From contig CAITVN010000194.1 in NCBI GenBank assembly GCA_903895855.1, positions 18,093-82,092 of the forward strand: a DNA stretch of 64,000 nt, written 5' to 3'. A model generated the notes under the pieces. It did not search any database. It saw only the letters and a program-made list of their open reading frames with translations, and was not told the DNA's origin. This DNA is from Oligoflexia bacterium (lineage in GTDB: Bacteria > Bdellovibrionota > UBA1018). Made by a program: the position numbers and the translations under genes. Position 1 is the first letter of the stretch; each line of letters begins with the position of its first letter. Positions 52,053-60,785 of this stretch are shown here, one piece after another.

Positions 52053-53714
52053 CTATCGAAACGTATCTTTTTCGGCCAGTTCTAGGGCTTCATTAGCAGC
52101 TACCTTGCTAGTGAGGTAGCTGCTAAATGCGGCTCTTAACTGACTGAATTTTTCGTCAGATATTTTTTTCGCAAAAGTATAATTTTCAGCTTTTTTCAGA
52201 GCCTCATCGCGACCTAAGCCAGGGCCCGATTCTGCAGACTCGGTAGCGGCGGTTTGAGTTGATAGCCAGACGTAGACATTTTTGTAGGTTTCGATCGTCT
52301 CAGCGGTGGCCGAAAGGTCAATGATCAGGTGCATGGCCAGTGTGAGGGTATCACTGAAAAACGGCATTGCTGGGCCTTTTGGGTTTTTGAGCCACTGGGT
52401 TAGTGGAGTAAACAGGGCTAGCCGTGAGGGGGCATTGGCTAACTGATCAAAAGTCGATGCAGCAAAATCCCAGAGTTTAGCTGTTGTACTCGATACTTTT
52501 TGAAGTTCTAACACGAAATCAAGAAGCGCTGACTCTTGCTCGGGCGAGTACTTGGGGTGTTCGACTAACCAGTGAATCGCGTCAACTAGCACTTTAGAAT
52601 CTGCAGGCCAGAGGCGTGCTTCTATTTGCTCGAGTTTATTGATATAAGGTAGAATTTCGGTCGAGGGGTCTGTCAGAGCGAGAAAACGAAGGCAGTCGAT
52701 CAAAATGGCAGAAAAGTAAAATTCATTGTGTTGGGTTTTCCAGAAGTGTTCAGAGTAGGTCAGTAAGGATGGGTAATGGGTTCGAGCGGTTTCACCCGAT
52801 AGGTTTCTTGATTTGATGGCTTTGCTTGCCATTCTTAGTAATTCGTTTCGAGAAGACCCAAACTCAGGTTCTTTCTGCGGAATGCTATCCCAAAGGGTTT
52901 TGATTCCGGTGTGATAGGCAACTGGCGTTATCGAATTAGGCGATTGCGACGAATTTGCAGCGTAGATTGTGATCACAGTGAAATCTAACGTATAAGGGTC
53001 TTCAACCAAGAGGACGAGTGGTTTTAGCCCTGAATTGAAGTCTTCAATAAATGCGATTTCTTCGTTGTAGTAGTCTCTACCCGAATAAATAGAGATCGTC
53101 CAAGTCTTTGGTTCATCTTTGTTTTTGCCACTACTTATGGCTGTCAAATACGGCACTCCGGGAATGAGAGCATACGTCAGATGATATTCTTCGAGCGCAG
53201 ACTCTATGAGTGGCCGATAATCATTTCTGGTTTTCAATTTTGTGACGACTTCGGCTTTGTCTGCGTCAGTCAAATCAGTAGCCTGCACTGGTAGTTTGAG
53301 AAAATTTAGGTGGAGTTCTGGATTGTAATCGAATTTGATTGGACCCACGGCGACAGGTACCGTGAGAATTTTCATGCCTCTGAAGCCGGATATTTCGGCA
53401 ACTGTTTCATGGCCATCACCGGTATTACTTGAAGGGCAGGTGGTAAGGTTAGAGGTTGGCCTCACAATGTATTTCTGGTTGTCAGTCGAAGTCGCGAGGT
53501 ACTCATCGAATGACGATTTTTCTGCGGTGATTGGACAATAGGTGAAGTCACTTCTTTTACTGGGCGTATAAGGTGCGAGAGGCGCAGTGTCTTGAGTTGT
53601 TGAGTTGCTTACCTGGCCGCAAGAAATGTTTAGCGATGACACGAGCGTCATGGCGGTTATGAGACTTAAGGCGTGACGGTTCTTGATGATAGTTGGTATC
53701 GATGAATTTTGCAT
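52053..53714 (-). CDS. hypothetical lipoprotein
   Basis: This 553-residue protein has a lipoprotein-like signal (HALSLITAMTLVSSLNISC). The first ~300 residues of the mature part contain Ile/Val/Thr-rich strand patterns (DFTVITIYAAN, TWTISIYSGRDY). The C-terminal half is mostly helical and Glu/Leu/Ala-rich (LLDFVLELQKVSS, YTFAKKISDEKFSQLRAAF). There is no recognised domain. It has its own terminator downstream (51987-52016). The function is unknown. Confidence 0.75.
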   Translation of the reverse strand: MQNSSIPTIIKNRHALSLITAMTLVSSLNISCGQVSNSTTQDTAPLAPYTPSKRSDFTYCPITAEKSSFDEYLATSTDNQKYIVRPTSNLTTCPSSNTGDGHETVAEISGFRGMKILTVPVAVGPIKFDYNPELHLNFLKLPVQATDLTDADKAEVVTKLKTRNDYRPLIESALEEYHLTYALIPGVPYLTAISSGKNKDEPKTWTISIYSGRDYYNEEIAFIEDFNSGLKPLVLLVEDPYTLDFTVITIYAANSSQSPNSITPVAYHTGIKTLWDSIPQKEPEFGSSRNELLRMASKAIKSRNLSGETARTHYPSLLTYSEHFWKTQHNEFYFSAILIDCLRFLALTDPSTEILPYINKLEQIEARLWPADSKVLVDAIHWLVEHPKYSPEQESALLDFVLELQKVSSTTAKLWDFAASTFDQLANAPSRLALFTPLTQWLKNPKGPAMPFFSDTLTLAMHLIIDLSATAETIETYKNVYVWLSTQTAATESAESGPGLGRDEALKKAENYTFAKKISDEKFSQLRAAFSSYLTSKVAANEALELAEKDTFR

Positions 53715-54098
53715 GTTCCCCCTCTTTTTGAAATTCGTTAAAAAAACTTTCTAGGTATCAAGCCTACCGCAAGTAGCAATCTCTGGGCCAAATGGGTTGG
53801 GTTGTAAAACTTTTATTTTTAACTTTTATAGTGTAAAAAATAAGTGTGAAGTTGTGGGGTTGTGATCGATATCGCATTAGGCTCGATCGAAGCCTAACGA
53901 AGTGATCGAGTCAGGTTTTTGTTGTCTCTAGAATTCCACATTTTTTTGTGGCCGATTTTTCACAATTGTCTGTTTTTAGCGACAAACGGCCTGGTCAGAG
54001 ACAGGTAGATTCTCGATCAAATAAGTGCGGAGGAGATCAAATAGTTGAGGTTCGAGAGTTGACCGACGCTAGATTAGCTTAGGTTTTGAAGTGAGTTA
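53715..54098. other. 384 bp intergenic region with structured elements
   Basis: No gene is seen. Next to the lipoprotein start the sequence is AT-rich. There is an inverted repeat TTAGGCT-CGATCGA-AGCCTAA at 53877-53897. The nested inverted-repeat region 53923-54003 lies close by. This stretch lies downstream of the toxin-like operon and could include its transcript end. Confidence 0.6.
53923..54003. ncRNA. possible structured RNA or cruciform (nested inverted repeats)
   Basis: TGTCTCT (53923-53929) pairs with AGAGACA (53997-54003). Inside lie CCAC...GTGG and a second stem GGCCG...CGGCC that itself encloses TTGTC...GACAA. This makes a three-way-junction layout of ~81 bases. Stems are short (4-7 bp), so the call is tentative. 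Confidence 0.3.
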
Positions 54099-54290
54099 TC
54101 AAACCCGAAAACTGAGGGCTGAGGTAGTTCGGTTGGAGTATTGCTCTGGAATGATATTCAGTCCGTAGGGGTCGCCAAGATCTAGAATGGTGTGGCCTTC
54201 TTTAGTTAAAGATTGTGCCCACTCTTTGTTCAGCTCAAATAACCCAGTTAAACTTACTAACTGCGTTTCACCGGGTGCCGCCCCAATCAA
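54099..54290 (-). pseudogene. orphan toxin-tail fragment
   Basis: This 63-codon remnant begins inside the end of the putative immunity gene. Residues ~17-51 (LFELNKEWAQSLTKEGHTIL, then DLGDPYGLNIIPEQ) are a close copy of the C-terminus of the 835-residue toxin-like protein (LFQLNQEWAESLIKEGHTIL, DLGDPYGLNLIPEQ). After EQ it diverges to a short unrelated end, where the parent continues CSVWYKMEQQ. It has no signal, no plausible ribosome-binding site and no separate domain. The arrangement is like orphan C-terminal modules downstream of contact-dependent or polymorphic toxin genes. Confidence 0.75.
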
Positions 54291-54863
54291 ACGGAATATC
54301 TTCCCATTTCTCGCCGCTCAAGTATGGTTGAAGGTAGGTTTTTACCCCGATCGTAAGTTCAGTGAAAAACTCATCAATGAATTCTTCGTATGTTTGGACT
54401 GGATCAGTTTTATGGCGAAGAGCAGCCACTGGGATTGGATATTTTTTTGCTAAATCGGTGATGTAGAGTGCCGGGTGGCCGGGGTTGAAAATTTCTGGAA
54501 AAATAGAGTCTGAATGACCGTCTTTTGGTTTTAGGTATATTGTCAACGCCAAGATGTTTGGGTTTTGTTCGATGCGCAACCGAAATATCTCGCTTGAACT
54601 TTGCCCTTCGGCGATCTGGTGTTCTTGAGATAAAACCATTCCATTCGCTTCTGTTTCAAATTGTTTCAATCGTTTTTCAATCGTTTTCATTCGAAATTTT
54701 AAATTGTTTACCATAATTTCTCTCCAAAGATAACTTGTTGTTCCATCTTGTACCAGACACTACATTGCTCTGGAATGAGATTTAGGCCGTAGGGATCGCC
54801 AAGGTCTAGAATGGTGTGGCCTTCTTTTATTAAAGACTCGGCCCATTCTTGGTTCAGCTGAAA
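54140..54863. repeat. ~100 bp direct repeat of the toxin tail, bracketing the immunity gene
   Basis: The segment 54764-54863 (end of the toxin-like gene) recurs in the same orientation at 54140-54241, with about 80 percent identity by eye. The putative immunity gene lies between the two copies, so homologous recombination could delete it and exchange the toxin end. Confidence 0.8.
54268..54714 (-). CDS. putative immunity protein
   Basis: This 148-residue protein has no signal peptide and is acidic. Its ATG overlaps the last codons of the toxin-like gene (ATGGTAA), indicating translational coupling. The C-terminus reads LSGEKWEDIPFDWGG, an ending I recall from immunity proteins of polymorphic toxin systems, but no family is assigned. 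The cytoplasmic location, small size, tight coupling and toxin tail remnant directly downstream all fit an immunity gene. Function remains inference. Confidence 0.6.
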   Translation of the reverse strand: MVNNLKFRMKTIEKRLKQFETEANGMVLSQEHQIAEGQSSSEIFRLRIEQNPNILALTIYLKPKDGHSDSIFPEIFNPGHPALYITDLAKKYPIPVAALRHKTDPVQTYEEFIDEFFTELTIGVKTYLQPYLSGEKWEDIPFDWGGTR

Positions 54864-57203
54864 CAGTTTAGTTGTTTTCACCTCAACTTCAGTAAGGCGG
54901 CCCAATCCCTCACCGGCTTTGTTACTGGCAAAATCCTCAAATTCCTTAAACGCCTCTTCCAGTTTTTTGTCTATACCAGTTTGCGGTTTTGAAAACGTCT
55001 TCACTTCGAACCCCGCTTGTCGCATTTCGGCGGCCACAAAGTCAATTCCCGGTTTTTCGGCCGAGCCCATGGTTCGGGCGATGATGGCGTATTTGCCCGG
55101 TTCGCCGACTCGAATACGTTTGGGGTGTAAGATGACATCGATATTTTTGAACGCCTTAGCTATGGGGTCAAAAGCCAGCACTTCGTTGACCGTTTTTAGG
55201 CCTGCCGTAGTGCCCATCTTGATAGTTTCGGTTGATAGGTCGACGAATTTGGCGGCGGTGGGGGCCGAATTTCGAAGGGTTTTTAAGAGGTCTTTGACTA
55301 GTACGGCGTTTAGGATGTCGGCTTTAAACAGGCCTCGAGCTTTTTTCAAGATCGCGGCTTTGCCCGGTACCATCGGTACCACCAAATCTAAGACGACCGC
55401 CGCGCCCAGCAGGGCTTTGTCGATTTGATCTTGCCTTTCGCCCAAGAGGTTTTCATCGGTCAGAATCGCCGACAGAAAATTCGATACATCGTAAGGGGTA
55501 CCCAGTAGAATGCCACCCAAGACGTCAGAAACCGCTTTTGCGCTAGCTTCGAATCGGCTTCTGGTTTCTTCTTGTTCTTCTTTCGTGAGTAGGGGTGGGC
55601 CGGTCGGAAGCTCGGGTAACGCGGCGAGAGTTTGGCTTGGCCAAAGACTTTCGCCTTGTTGGGCAAGCTCAATCGAATTCGTAGAAAGCGTTTCGATGCG
55701 TTCTTTCATCGCAGAAAATCGTATGGCAAAACGCTTCACTTCTTGGCTAAGTTGATTCAAGTCTTCGGCGTCGCTTGTGCCTGTGGTGGCACTCGAAGAG
55801 TTTTCAGCCTGCGAGCGTGTCGCGTGATCTCTGGCCCATTCAATTTGGCCTAAGATTCTGTCAGTGTTTTCTTCGATCGCGCGCGGGGCGATCGGGTCGT
55901 GGGGCGCCACAGGTGGTGCACCCTCGTGAGTCGCCGAGCCGGGCCTGGTGCCTGATGCAATTGTAGTGCAAACGCGCAGTTCACCGTCGATTAGGTTTTT
56001 GAGGGCGGCCCCGAACTCAATTGAGTTGATCTCGCGTATGGCTTTCGCGCCCGGATCGATCGAAACGAAGTATTCTTGTTTAAAAGATGTATAAGTCTCA
56101 TTACCTTCAGCGGGTTTTGAACTTTCTTCTTTTGAAGCAAAAGCAACGAGCTTCTCGCCTTCTTTGGCTTCGCAAGAGTTGTGAAATTCAAATCGGCCAG
56201 AACTCGTTTCAATGATCGAGTTTTCGCGAGGAGTGACCGGGAGGGCTTCGGGTACGTCGGGTACCGGCTCGGGTTCATCGCCCCTTTCGTCGCCATTCGG
56301 GTCGTCATGTTTAGAATTTACCGATTCAGTGGCTTCGTTAAGTGTGATCAACATTTTTTTGTATCGACTTTCGGCGTATCTCAGGCGCATGTTCAGTGCT
56401 GCGAGTTTTTGGTCGGTATTGGCGAGTGGCCGCAGAAAGATCGAAAGTCGCGTGAGAAGAAACTCGAAACTGATGAAGTAGTCGTTTGCCCGAGTCAACG
56501 CTTGCGAAAACCGTTCACTTCTCAAAATGGCGCTCGCAAAACCATTTTCAAGCACCTCCATGGGCACTGAAACCAGTGAGAGAAAAAATTCAAAACGGCG
56601 TTGCGCCATGATCGCTTCGTTTTCTGAAATATGGTTTTTGAGGCGATTGGCTTCGCTCGTTTCGACGATCGAGTTCAGGGTTTCGGTCACTTGCGCTAGG
56701 TCGTGATCAATGCGAGTTTGCCAAAGCCCAAAAACCTTCATGATCGAATCAGACGAGCTTTGGTGTTGGCCGGTGATGGGACTATTCTCGTCAAAACCAG
56801 CCAACTTTAGCGATTGAAGCTGTCGAGAGAGACGTGCTTCGATGGCGTTTTTCGTAATTTGCAGGCGCATTTTGATGATGCTCAATTCGGCCTCTCGCCC
56901 AAGCATCGTTACGTAATAGCGATTGAGTGGAGTGTCTTCGAGTGCTTGTGGCACGGCTTCTTTCGTTGAGACCACAAGTCCTGCCTTGATTATTTTGAGG
57001 TCTCTAATGGTCTTTAGCCAGAGTTGTTGATGAAACCAGAGCGTGCGTTCTTTTTCGCCCAAATAGTTCAGGGCTTGGCGTTCGCGCTCACGAAATCGAT
57101 TGATCTCGTCGTAGTAGCGATCGCTGGCACCGGCAGGGTGGTTTAGTGAGGTGAAACAAAAAAGAAAAAGAAGCGAAAAGAGAATCGTTAAGGTTTTCCG
57201 CAT
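54708..57203 (-). CDS. large exported toxin-like coiled-coil protein
   Basis: This is an ~831-residue protein with a signal peptide (KTLTILFSLLFLFCFTSLNHPAGA). ATG 57203 is chosen over TTG 57215. Layout: helical, coiled-coil N-terminal ~280 residues; an acidic Pro/Glu linker (GDEPEPVPDVPEALPVTP); a domain with two cysteines; another coiled coil; a hydrophobic pre-toxin-like segment (ALLGAAVVLDLVVPMVPGKAAILKK). The C-terminal ~130 residues (YAIIARTMGSAEKPG ... EWAESLIKEGHTILDLGDPYGLN) are compact. Their ending (G-x-T-I-x-D-x-G ... WYKMEQQ) resembles C-termini of bacterial polymorphic toxins. The enzymatic activity is not identifiable. It overlaps the upstream coiled-coil gene by 16 bases and the immunity gene by 7. 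Confidence 0.65.
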   Translation of the reverse strand: MRKTLTILFSLLFLFCFTSLNHPAGASDRYYDEINRFRERERQALNYLGEKERTLWFHQQLWLKTIRDLKIIKAGLVVSTKEAVPQALEDTPLNRYYVTMLGREAELSIIKMRLQITKNAIEARLSRQLQSLKLAGFDENSPITGQHQSSSDSIMKVFGLWQTRIDHDLAQVTETLNSIVETSEANRLKNHISENEAIMAQRRFEFFLSLVSVPMEVLENGFASAILRSERFSQALTRANDYFISFEFLLTRLSIFLRPLANTDQKLAALNMRLRYAESRYKKMLITLNEATESVNSKHDDPNGDERGDEPEPVPDVPEALPVTPRENSIIETSSGRFEFHNSCEAKEGEKLVAFASKEESSKPAEGNETYTSFKQEYFVSIDPGAKAIREINSIEFGAALKNLIDGELRVCTTIASGTRPGSATHEGAPPVAPHDPIAPRAIEENTDRILGQIEWARDHATRSQAENSSSATTGTSDAEDLNQLSQEVKRFAIRFSAMKERIETLSTNSIELAQQGESLWPSQTLAALPELPTGPPLLTKEEQEETRSRFEASAKAVSDVLGGILLGTPYDVSNFLSAILTDENLLGERQDQIDKALLGAAVVLDLVVPMVPGKAAILKKARGLFKADILNAVLVKDLLKTLRNSAPTAAKFVDLSTETIKMGTTAGLKTVNEVLAFDPIAKAFKNIDVILHPKRIRVGEPGKYAIIARTMGSAEKPGIDFVAAEMRQAGFEVKTFSKPQTGIDKKLEEAFKEFEDFASNKAGEGLGRLTEVEVKTTKLFQLNQEWAESLIKEGHTILDLGDPYGLNLIPEQCSVWYKMEQQVIFGEKLW

Positions 57204-58318
57204 ACGCTCCCCCAATTGTTTCCAAGACGTCTCACTTTTGCTTCGTAGCCAGCGTAGTCACCCGCCCTGGCGTAAGAAACGTCATCACAGCATGAATAGT
57301 AACGAATGCTAAGTTCGCGCCGATCAATTGCAGCTTGCTTCTGCTTCGGAATCTCATCGAGTTGTCTTTGGTAGTCAGTCGCGCGTTTTTCTGCGGCTTC
57401 GAAACGATCGGTGGCGTCTTTAAGTTCTTTAGTGGCATCGGTAAGTCGCTGTTGGAATTTCGCGATAGCTGCATTTTCTCTGATTTTTTCGCTTTCAGAA
57501 CGAGCCAAAAGTTGGTTGTGCGATTCTTCTATCTGCTCTGAATTCTTCGCAATCACGTCGGCCAGCGATTCGGCACTCGTGGAGCTAACTAAAAGTAGGT
57601 AAGTTTCAGGAGGAACCCCGGAGTTTTCTGAAGTTATTTCTCGTGATCTGATTTTATTCACAAATTCTTGAAATTCTTGTTCTGATTCAAATTTTTTGAA
57701 TCGATCTTGCAGGGCCTGAAGTTGCTTCAATTCAAAGGCAATTGCTTGGTTTTCTTCGCCCGACGTGTTGCTGAGCTCTTGACGTTTGAGAGTAATCTCA
57801 GTGTTGAGAGCTTGGCTGCTAGAAATGAGGAAAGATCGGATCTTTGAAATCAGATCGCGAAGCTGAGTTTCTGGCACGAAACCGAGAGTTTGTTTGAGAT
57901 CTTCAGTTATTTTTCTTTGGCTATCGAATTTAGTCGTAGCGTCGGCAATGCTTTTTTCGATCGCCGCAAGGTTCGACTGGCACCCAGAAATATCGCTGGT
58001 TGTCTGGGCAATCTGTTTGTTCTTGTCTAAAATTTCATGCTCAGTAATTTGTTGGCTCTCTAAGATGGCTTTACCTCTGGCTGATTCGAGATTGGCAATT
58101 TCTCTCTCAAACCCAGGTAAAATTTTTTCTTTGATGTTGAACAGGTCTTGCCAGTAGTATTGAAAACAGTCTTTTTCGGTCCAGTCTACCGCCCCAACTT
58201 CGACCGGCCCCAGTAAGAGCAGCCCACCCAATAGTACTCTGTTTAGTGTCAACCACGAGGTTGTGCTGGCCGATATGCCTATGGTTCGTTTGGTTTGTTG
58301 GCTGGTAATCGATTTCAT
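57188..58318 (-). CDS. exported coiled-coil protein, first gene of the toxin-like operon
   Basis: This is a ~376-residue protein. ATG 58318 is preferred over the track's 58384 because GAGAGGCCC lies before it and the N-terminus then reads as a signal peptide (WLTLNRVLLGGLLLLGPVEVGA). The mature part is almost entirely charged helix with long coiled-coil stretches (IANLESARGKAILESQQITEHEIL, LTDATKELKDATDRFEAAEKRATDYQRQ). A C-terminal ~30 residues with cysteines (YYSCCDDVSYARAGDYAGYEAKV, GSVCGKP) closes it. It has no known domain. Overlap with the toxin-like gene implies they act together, perhaps as a carrier or assembly partner. Confidence 0.65.
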   Translation of the reverse strand: MKSITSQQTKRTIGISASTTSWLTLNRVLLGGLLLLGPVEVGAVDWTEKDCFQYYWQDLFNIKEKILPGFEREIANLESARGKAILESQQITEHEILDKNKQIAQTTSDISGCQSNLAAIEKSIADATTKFDSQRKITEDLKQTLGFVPETQLRDLISKIRSFLISSSQALNTEITLKRQELSNTSGEENQAIAFELKQLQALQDRFKKFESEQEFQEFVNKIRSREITSENSGVPPETYLLLVSSTSAESLADVIAKNSEQIEESHNQLLARSESEKIRENAAIAKFQQRLTDATKELKDATDRFEAAEKRATDYQRQLDEIPKQKQAAIDRRELSIRYYSCCDDVSYARAGDYAGYEAKVRRLGNNWGSVCGKP

Positions 58319-58744
58319 GTTGGGCCTCTCTGTTTTGTGTGTGCTCGATCGTTTCACGCTTTGTTCGGTCACAGACCGAGTCAACGTGATTTGCGTATTA
58401 GCAAAATGAGCGCCAGAGCTGGTGTTGGCTTCAGTCTCTTCAAACTGGTGAGGTATTATTGGTAATGATATTTGTATCTTGTGTGTAGATTTTTATTCAG
58501 GGGGAATCAATCGCTAGAAATTTCGACAGGTGGCTACTCGAAAATTCAGCCTCGCGGATGGGGTTTGCCCCGGTTTTGTGGAAAACTAGCGACAGAGAAA
58601 TCTCTAAAAATCCACAATTTTGTGGATTTTTGGAGACCTCCTGGCAGGCTGGGCGGCCGCTGGTTGCCTCGGCTTGAGGCTGTGAAAACTCAGAATGCTG
58701 ATTTTTTACTGATTGTTAAGAAATATCGAGTGACGCAGCCGGCA
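58319..58744. other. 426 bp intergenic region
   Basis: This region holds the promoter side of the toxin-like operon, a perfect 26-base palindrome acting as a terminator, and a small GGGG-TTTG-CCCC hairpin near 58565. The plus-strand 125-residue ORF in the track (58472-58849) crosses the palindrome and runs antisense into the recombinase gene; I do not regard it as real. Confidence 0.6.
58606..58631 (-). terminator. perfect palindrome, probable terminator of the Xer gene
   Basis: AAAAATCCACAA-TT-TTGTGGATTTTT is a 12-bp stem with A and T tracts. On the minus strand it lies ~115 bases after the recombinase stop and ends in TTTTTA. Confidence 0.6.
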
Positions 58745-59761
58745 TCACGAACGGATCAGATCCTTTTTCTTCGCTCGGGGGTGGTAGCGATCGAAAGAAT
58801 CTTTCAAATGTGCGGGCGAAACGTGGGTGTAGATCTCTGTGGTCGATAGGTCGGCGTGACCTAGCAGTGTTTGCAGTGATCGCAAGTTCATGCCCGACTC
58901 GAGTAAGTGAGTGGCGAACGAGTGCCTGAGAGTGTGGGGGCTGGTGGTCAGGGTAACGCCTGCGTGAAAGCACATTTGCTTGAGTATCAGCCAAAACGCT
59001 TGCCTCGTCATGGGTTCGCCTCGCTGAGTGAGAAAACACTCAGCTGTTTCGGGTGCTTGAATTTGTCGCGACCCTTGTTTAGAAAGTAGCAGTGGCCGTG
59101 CCGTTTTTAAGTAAATACTGAGAAGTTCGGCGACCAGTGGCACAAACGGAATGAGTCGTTCTTTAGAACCTTTGCCTAGGGGTCGAATGATTCTTGATTT
59201 GAGATCGAGCCGTTCAAATGTCAACTCGACCAGTTCGGTGACCCGCAAGCCCGTGGCGTAGAGTAGGTAAATTAGGGTCTGGTCGCGAAGCTTAAGCGCT
59301 TCGGCAAGTGGGCCTTTGTAGGGTAATCCTCTTTTTGTTTGTTCGAGGAGTTTTTCAATTTGCTCGTGTGACAAGTACTTCGGTAGCGACTTTTCTTTTT
59401 TTGGAGATTTTAAGAGTGAAGTCGGATTTTCAATGTGGCCGAGCTCAAGGCAACAAAATTTGAAAAATTGCCGGAGACTCGAAAGCTTGCGAGCGAGGCT
59501 GGATGATTTGTGGGCGGTGGTTTTGAGTGAAGTGAGAAACTCTTCGAGGTCGGTGGCGCTAATTTCGTTTAGAGGGGTCTCAGGTTTTTGGGAGGTTAAG
59601 AAACCGCTGAGTTGTTTGAGATCGCTCTCGTAGGCAGATTTTGTTTTGGGCGAGCAGCCGTAGTCGATCGTGCGGGAGTCGAGAAACTGTTGAATGGCGT
59701 CATTGATTTCGGAGGGTTCGCTGAGTTCGCTTGTGGGGTCTTTCGGCATGGCAGTGGTCAC
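58745..59761 (-). CDS. XerC/XerD-family tyrosine recombinase
   Basis: This 338-residue site-specific recombinase resolves chromosome dimers at dif with FtsK. It has a SAM-like N-terminal DNA-binding domain (QQFLDSRTIDYGCSPKTKSAYESDL, longer than usual by ~20 residues). The catalytic residues are Arg in ATGLRVTELVEL, Lys in LGKGSKERLIP, His and Arg in HTLRHSFATHLLESG, His in LGHADLS and Tyr in IYTHVS. The set is complete. XerC and XerD cannot be told apart here. FtsK is encoded at 17-19.6 kb. No dif-like site was identified nearby. Confidence 0.93.
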   Translation of the reverse strand: MTTAMPKDPTSELSEPSEINDAIQQFLDSRTIDYGCSPKTKSAYESDLKQLSGFLTSQKPETPLNEISATDLEEFLTSLKTTAHKSSSLARKLSSLRQFFKFCCLELGHIENPTSLLKSPKKEKSLPKYLSHEQIEKLLEQTKRGLPYKGPLAEALKLRDQTLIYLLYATGLRVTELVELTFERLDLKSRIIRPLGKGSKERLIPFVPLVAELLSIYLKTARPLLLSKQGSRQIQAPETAECFLTQRGEPMTRQAFWLILKQMCFHAGVTLTTSPHTLRHSFATHLLESGMNLRSLQTLLGHADLSTTEIYTHVSPAHLKDSFDRYHPRAKKKDLIRS

Positions 59762-59775
59762 TGTCTATAAAAGTA

Positions 59776-59813
59776 CCGGGATCAGTGAATTACGTCAATT
59801 CTACTGATCCCGG
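59776..59813 (-). terminator. terminator of the 59867-60595 lipoprotein gene
   Basis: CCGGGATCAGT and ACTGATCCCGG pair as an 11-bp stem around 16 bases. On the minus strand it is followed by TACTTTTATA, ~55 bases after the lipoprotein stop. Confidence 0.75.
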
Positions 59814-59866
59814 ATTTTAACTCGCGTTGTTGCCGCAAACCGCGAATCTTATGGGGGAGGGGGCTT

Positions 59867-60595
59867 TTAGAAATCGAGTACGTAGCCGTGCTGTGAGTTA
59901 TTTAGGTAAACCCAAATATTACCCAAGTTCAGCCGTGTGCCATTGACCCAGAGATTGATCGCTAGCGAGCTCACACAAATATTTTGTGGAGTAGGGTATT
60001 GCCCTTGTGCTGGCTGATTCACTGGGGTGGTCGGAACCGTCGGAAACGGGTTGATGCCGTAGTTGTTGTAATTGTTTGCCGATATTCCTGGAATCTGAAT
60101 TTGACCGTTTTGGATGGCGGTAATGATGTAGCCTTGAGCTTGGCCGCTCAGGGTTAAAAATCCGTTTCCATTCACCGTGGTCGACTGAGTGGCTCCAAAT
60201 GTTGGGGCGACTTGACCTGGAACTTGATTAGCTCCAGGCATCGACGTCAGGTTTAATGAAATTGAACCATCGTAGCTAGAGCCAGTCATGTAACCGCCAG
60301 CAGCACCGCCGCCGACGATCGCTTGTCCGACCGCTCCGACGCCAGGTATTTGTCCGGCTTGAAGCTTGCTCATGTTAATTTGAGCATTTGTTAGCGTGAA
60401 TGGTATTTGCTGACCAATCGGTACGCAACCGCCAGGAACTCCCGGGGCACCGGGAACCGAGCCAGCAGGAGCTGTCGGTACTGGTGTCTGGGCTGGTGGT
60501 GGGGTACTTGATCCGCAACCGATAAATCCGCTTGCGGTGGCAATCGCAAGTGTGGCGTTAAGAACGCCTCTCATAATTGTTCTATTGTTCTTCAT
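59867..60595 (-). CDS. Gly/Pro/Asn-rich lipoprotein
   Basis: This is a ~242-residue lipoprotein. GGAGGAG before ATG 60595 fixes the start (the track begins 18 codons upstream). Lipobox FIGC is followed by a Pro/Ala/Val/Gly-rich tether (PPPAQTPVPTAPAGSVPGAPG). The body contains repeated Gly/Gln/Asn-rich strands (NGNGFLTLSGQAQGYI, QIQIPGISANNYNNYG) ending SLAINLWVNGTRLNLGNIWVYL. It is a surface lipoprotein of unknown function with no known domain. It is monocistronic with its own terminator. Confidence 0.78.
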   Translation of the reverse strand: MKNNRTIMRGVLNATLAIATASGFIGCGSSTPPPAQTPVPTAPAGSVPGAPGVPGGCVPIGQQIPFTLTNAQINMSKLQAGQIPGVGAVGQAIVGGGAAGGYMTGSSYDGSISLNLTSMPGANQVPGQVAPTFGATQSTTVNGNGFLTLSGQAQGYIITAIQNGQIQIPGISANNYNNYGINPFPTVPTTPVNQPAQGQYPTPQNICVSSLAINLWVNGTRLNLGNIWVYLNNSQHGYVLDF

Positions 60596-60785
60596 AAACT
60601 CCTCCATACAGGTTCTTACTAAAGCAAGGGCGATGCCACAGGTGGCCAAAGTGACTCAGGTTGTCGGTGCTTGTCGGTTTTTTTCGCGTTTTTAGCGGTA
60701 AGTCGTTGAAATGACTTGTGTTTTTATATACTGCAATTGTTTAATTATTGAGCAACTAGGGGCGCCCAGTGCCCAATGTTTAGCC

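Noticed and set aside
58560-58640. Palindrome near the Xer gene as a dif site
   Set aside because: A 12-bp stem with A/T tracts fits a terminator. It lacks the two 11-bp Xer arms with a 6-bp centre, and dif is not usually next to xer genes.
58472-58849. 125-residue plus-strand ORF before the recombinase
   Set aside because: It covers a terminator palindrome and extends antisense into a well-supported gene; composition is not protein-like.
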